From Dyella sp. ASV21 (GTDB lineage: Bacteria; Pseudomonadota; Gammaproteobacteria; Xanthomonadales; Rhodanobacteraceae), in NCBI RefSeq assembly GCF_016428975.1, contig NZ_JAELTT010000003.1, positions 62,001 through 126,000 on the forward strand: 64,000 bases of DNA, read 5' to 3'. This document shows, one piece after another, positions 53,603-60,573 of the stretch. Position numbers and translations under genes: made by a program. Within the stretch, counting starts at the first letter, position 1, and each line of letters starts with the position of its first letter. A model generated the notes under the pieces. It searched no databases and had not been told where the DNA came from. It saw only the letters and a program-made list of their open reading frames with translations.

Positions 53603-53670
53603 GAATACCTCGTTTTGACTCGAGACTCCGCCCGCTCCGGGGCCGTCCATGCTCTTTCGCCAGGCACCGG

Positions 53671-54900
53671 CTACACCGAACGCGTGGCTTCCACGGGCGG
53701 CACGCGCGAGGCGCGCATCGCCGGCGCCAGCACCGCGCACTGTCCCAACAGCAGCAGCGCCACTACGCCGACCAACACATAAGTCACGGATAGCCGCGCC
53801 ATCTCGAATTGCGTCACCATCCACAGGTTCATGCCGATGGCCAGCAACGCGCCCATGAGGACACCGGCGGTACCGATCAACAGATTCTCGGTAAGGAAGT
53901 AGCTGAGAATGTCGCGCTGCGTTGCACCCAATGCCCGGCGTACGCCGATCTGCTTGCGGCGCTGGCCGACCCAGAAGCTGGTCAAACCCACGATGCCGGC
54001 CGCCGTGATACCCAGCAGCACCGCGCAGACCACGCCCATCAGCACCGCCATGCCCCGGTCGGCGCGATAGGCCGATTCGCGCACCATGGCGAAGGTGCGG
54101 ATGCCGTTCTTGGGCGCGATGACACGCATGCGGTTGGTCTTGTAGAGCGCTGCGGGCGCCGAGGCCATGACTGCGCTCAGCTGGCCGGGCTTGGTGCGTA
54201 TCATGTAATTGGTGAAGGTGCTGACGAGGCGATAAGGCTCGATGATTGCGTTGTCATAGAACGTATCGGACCAGTTACCGTTCCAGGGCACCTGGAGACG
54301 CTCGACGATGCCGATCACGGTGCTCGGCTTTTTGGTGTCACCGATATAGATCGGCTTGCCCAGTGCGGAGCTGTCGGGGAACAGCTTGTCGCTCAGCGCC
54401 TTGCTGATGATGACCACCGCCGGGTCGCCCACTTCCTTGGGATCGGCTTCGCCGATCTCATCAGCCTGGAAGTTGCGCCCCGCGACCAGGCGCGTGCCGA
54501 ACGTGGCGAGGGTATGTTCATCGCTGAAATACAGAGTGGTATGCGCCTTGGATTTCTTGTCGTCGGCGTTGAGGTGCACGCCGGTGGACCAGCCACCGCC
54601 GCGCAATGGGTAGGAGTTGACGGAGATGGCATCCTCCACCCCAGGCAACTGGCGCAGCGCGGCGAGGTCGGCGCGGATGAGCGGGCCGCTCTCTTTATCT
54701 TCCACGCCGACCATGCGGTTCTGGATGGCCATCAGGTTATTCTCGTCCAGGCCGGTTGGACGCGCGATGCGATCCAGGCGCTGATGGATGATGAATAGCG
54801 CGTTGCAGACGATCGCCAAGGTGAGCGCGATCTGCAGCGCGATAAGGAGGGTGCCGGCCTTGTGGCGCTTGAGCGCGGCGAGAATGGGCTTGATCTGCAT
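53671..54900 (-). CDS. ABC permease B1 (MacB/FtsX type)
   Basis: 409 residues, ATG 54900. Starts MQIKPILAALKRHKAGTLL, helix 1 at about 18-40, TGLDENNLMAIQNRMVG, SYPLRGGGWSTGVHL, DKLFPDSSALGKPIYIG, coupling motif RRKQIGVRRALGATQRDIL and end VPPVEATRSV. Closest by eye to B2. The 13-base gap after A1 suggests coupled translation of the A1-B1 pair. Confidence 0.93.
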   Translation of the reverse strand: MQIKPILAALKRHKAGTLLIALQIALTLAIVCNALFIIHQRLDRIARPTGLDENNLMAIQNRMVGVEDKESGPLIRADLAALRQLPGVEDAISVNSYPLRGGGWSTGVHLNADDKKSKAHTTLYFSDEHTLATFGTRLVAGRNFQADEIGEADPKEVGDPAVVIISKALSDKLFPDSSALGKPIYIGDTKKPSTVIGIVERLQVPWNGNWSDTFYDNAIIEPYRLVSTFTNYMIRTKPGQLSAVMASAPAALYKTNRMRVIAPKNGIRTFAMVRESAYRADRGMAVLMGVVCAVLLGITAAGIVGLTSFWVGQRRKQIGVRRALGATQRDILSYFLTENLLIGTAGVLMGALLAIGMNLWMVTQFEMARLSVTYVLVGVVALLLLGQCAVLAPAMRASRVPPVEATRSV

Positions 54901-54913
54901 GACGATGCGCGCC

Positions 54914-56233
54914 TCAGTTGGATTTCAGCTGCCAGGCCGGCTGAATCTGCGCAGCCCGCCAGGTGGGATAGAACGCCGCCAGCACCGTCGCCACCACGGC
55001 AAGCACCAAGGTAAGCAGCACCAGCTTCACGTCCAGCGTGGCGAGCTTGGCGATATCCGGTTGGAACACCAGGCCGACACCAATCACTCCCAGACCGGTC
55101 AACAGCAGTCCAACCAGGCCACCGGCCAGGCCGATGGCGGCCGCCTCGATCAGGAATTGTGCGTAGATCTCCTTGCGCGATGCACCTAGCGCGCGGCGCA
55201 CGCCGATTTCGGAGGCGCGCCGCATGAATTTGGCCAGTAACAGGCCGATGGTGTTGATCAGGCAGATCAGCAGGAAGCCCAGGGACACCAGCAAGGACAC
55301 CTTCGCTTCCTGTGGCACGACCTTCTGGTAGTCCAGCCAATCGGTAACGTCGCGCAAGCGCGTATTGGGCGCCCAATGGAAGCGGCCCGAGCGCTGCTGT
55401 TCGGCGGCATAGCCGTTAAGGTACTGACGATAGGCGTCCGCATCGGCCGTATTGGGCAGCTCCGCCCAATACTGCAGCCAGATGCACTCGGAGCGGATCC
55501 AGTTATCCCAGCCCTGCCCGGGGTCCTTGTTGCAGTTGTTGTTGCCATTGGTGCTGATCTTCAGGTCCACGGCGCGCGTGAACGGGATGAAGATTTCCGT
55601 GGTGTCATCGAACGCGTTGGTGTTCACCACGTCAAAGAACAGCGGTGAAGGGTTCCATTGGTCGACCACGCCGGTGATGCGGTAGGTGTGACCGTTGAGG
55701 TTGATGTCCTTGCCCACGCTGTTGGCGCCATGGAACAGCTTGTCGTTGAGTGTGCGGCCGATCACCGCCACGTCGGCGTGCGCGTTGTCGTCGGCGACAG
55801 ACCATGCCGAGCCATACAGGAAGGGAATATCGAACATGGCGAACGCGTCGCCGTACCAGGCGTAGCTGTTCTCCATGAACGGCAACAGCCCCGCATCGTT
55901 CGGCACTACCGAGAGGCTGACCGGGTAGAGCACGGTCTGCCGTTTGGCGCGATGGTCACGAATGAGGTTGGTGGCATCGGTGTAAGTCATCGCCTGCGGC
56001 GGCTCGCCCTTGTTCTCGGCGGCGTCCTCCGGCCCCCAGTTGTCGATCTGCGGCACATAGAGCTGCGATGACTTCTGCGGTATCGGGTTGTTCGCAGTGG
56101 CACGGAACACCGAATATGTCGTCATCGAGGCAGCCACGCCGCATCCGATCGCCAACACCATCAGGGCGGTCAGCAACGGGTTTTTGCGAAGACTGCGCAG
56201 ACCAAGCTGGAAATAGTAGGCAAACATGGGCAT
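54914..56233 (-). CDS. ABC permease A1 (MacB/FtsX type)
   Basis: 439 residues. Helix 1 at residues 19-45, a periplasmic domain of about 265 residues, and helices at about 312-334, 365-390 and 402-422 forming the FtsX domain; coupling motif ASEIGVRRALGASRKEIY. Cys pair C234 and C250 (GNNNC, ECIWLQ) in the periplasmic domain. This topology is that of MacB-type (type VII) transporters that move substrate within the periplasm by mechanical coupling rather than across the inner membrane. First permease after the ATPase gene, 56 bases on. Confidence 0.94.
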   Translation of the reverse strand: MPMFAYYFQLGLRSLRKNPLLTALMVLAIGCGVAASMTTYSVFRATANNPIPQKSSQLYVPQIDNWGPEDAAENKGEPPQAMTYTDATNLIRDHRAKRQTVLYPVSLSVVPNDAGLLPFMENSYAWYGDAFAMFDIPFLYGSAWSVADDNAHADVAVIGRTLNDKLFHGANSVGKDINLNGHTYRITGVVDQWNPSPLFFDVVNTNAFDDTTEIFIPFTRAVDLKISTNGNNNCNKDPGQGWDNWIRSECIWLQYWAELPNTADADAYRQYLNGYAAEQQRSGRFHWAPNTRLRDVTDWLDYQKVVPQEAKVSLLVSLGFLLICLINTIGLLLAKFMRRASEIGVRRALGASRKEIYAQFLIEAAAIGLAGGLVGLLLTGLGVIGVGLVFQPDIAKLATLDVKLVLLTLVLAVVATVLAAFYPTWRAAQIQPAWQLKSN

Positions 56234-56251
56234 CCGCTCATGGAGGTCGGG

Positions 56252-56276
56252 CCGGCGACCCGCGATGGGTCGCCGG
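56252..56276 (-). other. Intra-operon hairpin between ATPase and permease A1
   Basis: CCGGCGACCC-GCGAT-GGGTCGCCGG, a perfect 10-base GC stem 13 bases after the ATPase stop and 18 bases before the A1 start. No T-run. Confidence 0.6.
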
Positions 56277-56289
56277 TAGGCGTTGGCAC

Positions 56290-57012
56290 TCAGGCCGGCG
56301 AGTTGGCGCGTGCTGCCATGACGCTGTGGTGGAAGCGGGGGTCCTCCGCCAGATCCACGACCTGACCATCGATGATGTGCACGTTGCGCTGGGCGCGGGC
56401 GGCCAGTTCCGGGTCGTGCGTGACCATGACGATGGTGGCGCCTTCGCGATGAATCTCTTCCAGCAGTTCCATCACGCCGCGCGCCATCTGCGTATCCAGG
56501 TTGCCGGTCGGTTCGTCCGCCAGCAGCAGGCGCGGCGAACCGGCCAGCGCGCGTGCGATGGCCACGCGTTGCTGCTGACCGCCGGAGAGTTCGGCCGGGT
56601 AGTGCTTGGCACGGGAAGCCAGGCCCACGCGCTCAAGCGAATGCATGATGCGCTCTTTGCGTTCGGCGGCCTTCATGCCGCGATAGCGCAACGGCACTTC
56701 CACGTTGTCGAACACGTTGAGGTCGGGAATCAGGTTGAACGCCTGAAAGATGAAGCCGATCTTTTCATTGCGGATGCGCGAGCGCTCGTTGTCGTTGAGG
56801 TTGCTCACTTCCACGCCGTCCAGGTGGTACTGGCCGCCGGTGAAGGTTTCCAGCAGGCCGGCGATGGTGAGGAAGGTGGTCTTGCCCGAACCGGACGGAC
56901 CGGTCACGGCGACGAACTCGCCTTCGTTCACGTTGATGTTGAAGTCGCGCAGCGCATAGGTCTCCACCACTTCGGTGCGGTAGACCTTGGACAGATGAGT
57001 CATCTTGAGCAT
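56290..57012 (-). CDS. ABC transporter ATPase (MacB/LolD type)
   Basis: 240 residues. Walker A GPSGSGKTT at residues 38-46, Q-loop in FIFQAFNLIPDLNV, signature LSGGQQQRVAIARAL, Walker B LLLADEPTGNLD and H-loop VTHD are all intact; the start KMTHLSKVYRTEVVETYALRD is typical of the LolD/MacB branch. It is the only ATPase in the cluster, so it presumably drives all four permease pairs. Starts 24 bases after the membrane fusion protein. Confidence 0.96.
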   Translation of the reverse strand: MLKMTHLSKVYRTEVVETYALRDFNINVNEGEFVAVTGPSGSGKTTFLTIAGLLETFTGGQYHLDGVEVSNLNDNERSRIRNEKIGFIFQAFNLIPDLNVFDNVEVPLRYRGMKAAERKERIMHSLERVGLASRAKHYPAELSGGQQQRVAIARALAGSPRLLLADEPTGNLDTQMARGVMELLEEIHREGATIVMVTHDPELAARAQRNVHIIDGQVVDLAEDPRFHHSVMAARANSPA

Positions 57013-57036
57013 GGTGGTGTCCTTCAGTGGTGGTCG

Positions 57037-58308
57037 TTAGTTGCTGATGGCGACGCGCTGCGCGCCCTTGAAGCTGTCGGTACCGGAGATCACGATGTTG
57101 TCGCCTTCCTTGAGGCCATCGAGAATCTCCACTTTGTCGATACTGCTGGCGCCCACGCGGATGGTGTGCTTCTCCGCCACGCCGTCGTGCACGATGTAGG
57201 CATAGCTGCCACCGGACTCGTCGACGAAGGAGCCGCGCTGCACGGTGAGTACGTTGTCGCGCTTGTCGAGCAGGATGCGCACGGAAAGACGCTGGTTCTG
57301 GCGCAACTGTTTGGGCGTTTCGCCCTCAAAGCGCAGGCGAGCGGCGACTTCCCCATTGACGACTTCCGGCGAGATGGCGCTGACCAGGCCCTTCCAGGTA
57401 GCGCCGTTGCCGCTGATTTCGCCGCCCATGCCGATACCCAGGTCGCGGGCGAAGCTCTCGGGCACCTTCATTTCCACTTCCAGCGCGGAGAGGTCGATCA
57501 CGCTGAGCAACTGGGCGTCCTTGGCCACGGTGGCGCGCTCGGCAATGAACAGCTGACCGACCTGACCGTCGACCGGCGACTTCACGTTGAGGTCGTCCAC
57601 TTGGCGCTGCAGGTCTTTCACCAGCAACAGCTGGCGATCATGCGCGAGCTTCTTGGACTGGATATCGAAATTCAGGCTGTCGGTATTGGTGGCGAGATCC
57701 GCCTTGGCATGCTCCAGCGTGATGCGCGCCTTCTCCAGCGCATCCTTGGACTTGTCCACGTCCATGCTGGGCACGGCACCTTGCGAGAACGCCTTCTGGT
57801 AGCGGGCAAGGTCGCGCTGGGCGCCCTGCTCGTCGATGTTGGCGTTGTCGTAGCCCTTTTGCAGTTCGCCACGTGCCTTGCGGGCATCGATCTGCGCACG
57901 CAGATAATCCACCTGCATGGCATCGGCGGCGCTTTCTTCCTGGGCGAGTTTGTTGGTGAGTTCCGGACTGTCGATGACGGCCAGTATCTGGCCCTTCTTC
58001 ACCGCATCGCCGGCGTGCACCTTGAGGGTGACGGCGCCGCCGTAGGTGGCATACAGGGTGGGGCTGACTGCGGCTACCACCTTGCCTTCGGCGGCGATGT
58101 CGCGCACAAACGGTCCGCGCTGCACGGTGGCGAAGGCCAGGCGCGAGCTGCTCACCGAGGCGTCCGCCGAGAACAGCCGGCCGATACGCGGGCCGAACAG
58201 AGCGATGAGCGCCAATAGCGCCAGGCCGACGCCGATCAGCACCACGCGGCGCTTGCGGTTGGGTTTGACTTCGACCAACCGGTCTTGGGCTGAGGTATCT
58301 CGAATCAT
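57037..58308 (-). CDS. Membrane fusion protein (HlyD/MacA-type periplasmic adaptor)
   Basis: 423 residues. N-terminal membrane anchor at about 22-42 (VVLIGVGLALLALIALFGP), a lipoyl-like half (GGAVTLKVHAGDAVKKGQIL), a long alpha-helical hairpin (about 115-240), the second lipoyl half (VKSPVDGQVGQLF), and beta-barrel and membrane-proximal domains to the end (LKEGDNIVISG). Such adaptors link an inner-membrane transporter to a TolC-type outer-membrane channel; none is encoded in the window. First gene of the operon, with a sigma-54 promoter 43 bases upstream. Confidence 0.94.
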   Translation of the reverse strand: MIRDTSAQDRLVEVKPNRKRRVVLIGVGLALLALIALFGPRIGRLFSADASVSSSRLAFATVQRGPFVRDIAAEGKVVAAVSPTLYATYGGAVTLKVHAGDAVKKGQILAVIDSPELTNKLAQEESAADAMQVDYLRAQIDARKARGELQKGYDNANIDEQGAQRDLARYQKAFSQGAVPSMDVDKSKDALEKARITLEHAKADLATNTDSLNFDIQSKKLAHDRQLLLVKDLQRQVDDLNVKSPVDGQVGQLFIAERATVAKDAQLLSVIDLSALEVEMKVPESFARDLGIGMGGEISGNGATWKGLVSAISPEVVNGEVAARLRFEGETPKQLRQNQRLSVRILLDKRDNVLTVQRGSFVDESGGSYAYIVHDGVAEKHTIRVGASSIDKVEILDGLKEGDNIVISGTDSFKGAQRVAISN

Positions 58309-58350
58309 CGACGGGTCCCTGGCCGCGGACAGTGCGGCCCCTGACCCTAG

Positions 58351-58369
58351 TCAGCAAGCGTCGTGCCAA
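58351..58369 (-). promoter_or_regulatory. Sigma-54 promoter of the transporter operon
   Basis: Read on the minus strand: TTGGCACGACGCTTGCTGA. It matches the consensus TGGCACG-N4-TTGCT fully, with the invariant GG (58367-58366) and GC (58355-58354) separated by exactly 10 bases. The expected transcription start is near 58342, leaving a leader of about 34 bases before the ATG at 58308. Confidence 0.9.
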
Positions 58370-58434
58370 CCCTGAAAGGACAATTTATCGCCGTTTTTTC
58401 ATAAGGTTAGAGCAACCCCATGGCGCCATCACAT

Positions 58435-58480
58435 TGTCCGCGGACACCGGCACGGACAAACGGACAAGCGTCCGCGGACG
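58435..58480. promoter_or_regulatory. Twin-palindrome upstream activator site
   Basis: Two perfect 12-base palindromes share the core GTCCGCGGAC: TGTCCGCGGACA (58435-58446) and CGTCCGCGGACG (58469-58480), centres 34 bases apart. Two further CGGACA half-sites (58453-58458 and 58461-58466) lie between. The array begins about 66 bases upstream of the sigma-54 promoter, the normal place for enhancer sites of NtrC-type activators. The likely binder is the regulator at 42002-43339. A further half-site (CCGCGGACA) is at 58323-58331. Confidence 0.75.
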
Positions 58481-58481
58481 T

Positions 58482-59060
58482 TCAGCCGGTCGCCAACGCC
58501 ACCGCTGCCGTGCGAGCCACTTCGTGGGCGATGCCGCGGCCGAGCGGCGACAACGTTTGGGGCGGCGCGCTCTCCAGCAGGTTCAACACGCCGATCCGGC
58601 GTACGCGGAAATGCAGCAGTTCGGCGTGCGTGGCGCGACAAGCGAGTCGTTGAGCGCTCAACGGGGCGGAGGGCAATGCGCGCGAGCGCACCAGCAGCGC
58701 ATCCCAGGCCAGATAGTCGGTGTCGGGCAACAGATGCAGGCGCGCACACAGGTGTCCGCCGGCGTCCATCGCATCGATCCATTCGCGCGGTCCATCGGCG
58801 CCGATCATGCTCGACACCATCAGCTCATGCGTATGCAGCAGCGGCGCCAACTCGCGGCGCTCCACCAGCCAACCGGGCGGCAAGGGCGCCGTCTCGTGCG
58901 CGCCACGCGGCGCAGGCAGGCACAACACGCTACCCAACAAGGGCAAACAGGCGGCCAGTTCATCGCCGCGCATAGCGACCGTGCATCGACTGATATCGAC
59001 ATCCACGGCCGCGCTGAATGGGCGAACCGAGGCAAACGCATGAGCGAGCCAACCGAACAT
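58482..59060 (-). CDS. Conserved-looking protein of unknown function downstream of hemP
   Basis: 192 residues from ATG 59060, which has GGAG 7 bases upstream. It is Leu/Ala-rich, without signal peptide or membrane helix, and has a C-terminal region RRIGVLNLLESAPPQTLSPLGRGIAHEVARTAAVALATG-like helix (residues about 150-192). No family recognised. Same strand as hemP, 201 bases after it, with a small GCTCCC-TCGG-GGGAGC hairpin (59185-59200) between. It ends one base from the upstream activator palindrome of the transporter operon. Confidence 0.65.
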   Translation of the reverse strand: MFGWLAHAFASVRPFSAAVDVDISRCTVAMRGDELAACLPLLGSVLCLPAPRGAHETAPLPPGWLVERRELAPLLHTHELMVSSMIGADGPREWIDAMDAGGHLCARLHLLPDTDYLAWDALLVRSRALPSAPLSAQRLACRATHAELLHFRVRRIGVLNLLESAPPQTLSPLGRGIAHEVARTAAVALATG

Positions 59061-59184
59061 CGTCGTTCTCCGCAAGAGAGGCGACCCGGCTGGCTGTTTC
59101 GCGGTAACAGCGTGGCGATAGGCCTGTGGAATGCGCGCGGCGACCGCATGATCGCCGCGGAGATGGGCGTCCTTGCCCCATGAA

Positions 59185-59200
59185 GCTCCCTCGGGGGAGC
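59185..59200 (-). terminator. Small hairpin after hemP
   Basis: GCTCCC-TCGG-GGGAGC, 61 bases past the hemP stop on the minus strand. No T-run; weak terminator or attenuator. Confidence 0.35.
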
Positions 59201-59261
59201 CGGTGGCTGCACGTCCCGCTGCCGCTTGCTGCGTCCGGCAGGGACACGCGGAACGGGCGGC

Positions 59262-59480
59262 TTACTTGGTCAGGATCAACTTGTCGTTGCGCGTGAGCCG
59301 CAGGTGGTATTCGTTGCCTTGGTGCTGGATTACCAGTTCACGCGCGCCTTTGAGCAGCAGTTCGCTGGAAACGCGCCGGGTTTCACTGGCGAGCTCCGGC
59401 AGCTTCTTCAAGCTCAGCAGGCGGAACGGGCGTGCCAGCACCTCGGTGCCTGGGTGGAGGGGCATAGCCGTCGTGGTCAT
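59262..59480 (-). CDS. hemP: HemP hemin uptake protein
   Basis: 72 residues from ATG 59480. Carries the HemP core: VSSELLLKGARELVIQHQG, then YHLRLTRNDKLILTK at the very end. HemP is a small protein needed for haem-receptor expression or haem use in several proteobacteria. A Fur box lies 32 bases upstream, so iron-repressed expression is expected. No hemin receptor gene is in the window. Confidence 0.92.
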   Translation of the reverse strand: MTTTAMPLHPGTEVLARPFRLLSLKKLPELASETRRVSSELLLKGARELVIQHQGNEYHLRLTRNDKLILTK

Positions 59481-59511
59481 CGGGAAGCTCCGCAGTCGTC
59501 TAGGACACACA

Positions 59512-59530
59512 GATGATAATAATTCTCATT
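59512..59530 (-). promoter_or_regulatory. Fur box upstream of hemP
   Basis: GATGATAATAATTCTCATT agrees with the Fur consensus GATAATGATAATCATTATC at 13 of 19 positions, and lies between hemP and the beta-lactamase gene. Confidence 0.75.
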
Positions 59531-59549
59531 TGAGTGTCAACTCCCTGAT

Positions 59550-60440
59550 TCAATGCTCGATGCGCCCCGCCCCCTCGGCCTGCTCCCGGGCCAGGCGCGC
59601 CGCCAGCTTGGCCTTGCCTGCGTCGGCATAGGCGCGACAGGCGCCGCTGTCGATCAACGGATTCGGCGTTGCCCCGGCATCACGCTTGGCGATGCGCTCC
59701 AGCAACTGGCTCTGATCCGGATGGGGGCTCAGCAGGATGTCACACGGCAAAGCGGCCACCACGGCAATGCCGCGCTGATAATCGGCCACGCGGCGCGGAT
59801 GCGCCGGGTCGCTGAAGCGAAAGCCGTCGGCCGCGAACGCACCCAGGCTGTCGGCGTAGACCATGTGCTCGCAGCGCCCTGCCTCACAGGATTGCCAGGT
59901 CCACGTGGTGCTACCCGGCGTATGACCAGGCGTGTAGTGCGCGGTCAGCGCGACGTCGCCCACCTTCACCACCCCACCATCAGCCACCACCGACACCGCG
60001 GCCACCGGGGGGAAAGGACTTGCCTCGCCATACTGCGGATCGCCCGGGTCCTTGCCGCCCAATCGCAGCGCGTTGGCACCGGCGGCACTGGCCATCACCT
60101 TGGCGCCGCTGTCATGCGCCAGCGCGGCGATGGCGCCGGCATGGTCGAAGTGCGCATGCGAGTTGAGAATAAGCTTGATGTCGCCGACGCGAAAACCCAG
60201 CGCTTTGATGTTGTCTTCGACTTGACCCACGTTGCGCTGCAGCGTGCCATCGATCAACACCAGGCCGCTGGGCGTGGCAATCAGGATGGCACTCAGGCCC
60301 TGGGTGCCAACGTAGTACGTGTTGCCGTAAATGCGGAACGGCTTTTGCGGCTGGCTCCATTCCGGCGACTGCGCATGCAGCGCGGTGCTGCCGAGCGCAG
60401 CCAGGGCAAAGAAACAGGCCGTGCGTACGAGGCCTTTCAT
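59550..60440 (-). CDS. Subclass B3 metallo-beta-lactamase
   Basis: 296 residues from ATG 60440. Signal peptide to residue 23 (FALAALGSTALHA). Zinc ligands of the B3 class are complete: H95, H97, D99, H100 (NSHAHFDHAG), H173 (TPGHTPGSTTWTW) and H240 (LLSPHPDQ). The surrounding ADGGVVKVGDVALTAHYTPG and MVYADSLGAF blocks match L1/FEZ/GOB-type enzymes. Would hydrolyse beta-lactams, possibly including carbapenems, in the periplasm. No mobile element adjoins it, and base usage looks like its neighbours, so it is probably intrinsic. Activity and spectrum are not proved by sequence. Confidence 0.93.
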   Translation of the reverse strand: MKGLVRTACFFALAALGSTALHAQSPEWSQPQKPFRIYGNTYYVGTQGLSAILIATPSGLVLIDGTLQRNVGQVEDNIKALGFRVGDIKLILNSHAHFDHAGAIAALAHDSGAKVMASAAGANALRLGGKDPGDPQYGEASPFPPVAAVSVVADGGVVKVGDVALTAHYTPGHTPGSTTWTWQSCEAGRCEHMVYADSLGAFAADGFRFSDPAHPRRVADYQRGIAVVAALPCDILLSPHPDQSQLLERIAKRDAGATPNPLIDSGACRAYADAGKAKLAARLAREQAEGAGRIEH

Positions 60441-60573
60441 AGAAACAAACTCCCTTTGACGATGCCTTATCGAAGCGGCACGGCAGCATGGCGCCACCGT
60501 GCGCCGCGGCGACGATGCCTGAAAGGCGAAATGCGGGCAAACGCGGGCACGGCGCGGGCGAGCAGCAGATGCC

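Noticed and set aside
45823-56233. Permease array as a misassembled repeat
   Set aside because: The eight permeases differ clearly in sequence and the gaps differ in length and content, so they are genuine diverged copies rather than collapsed or duplicated assembly.
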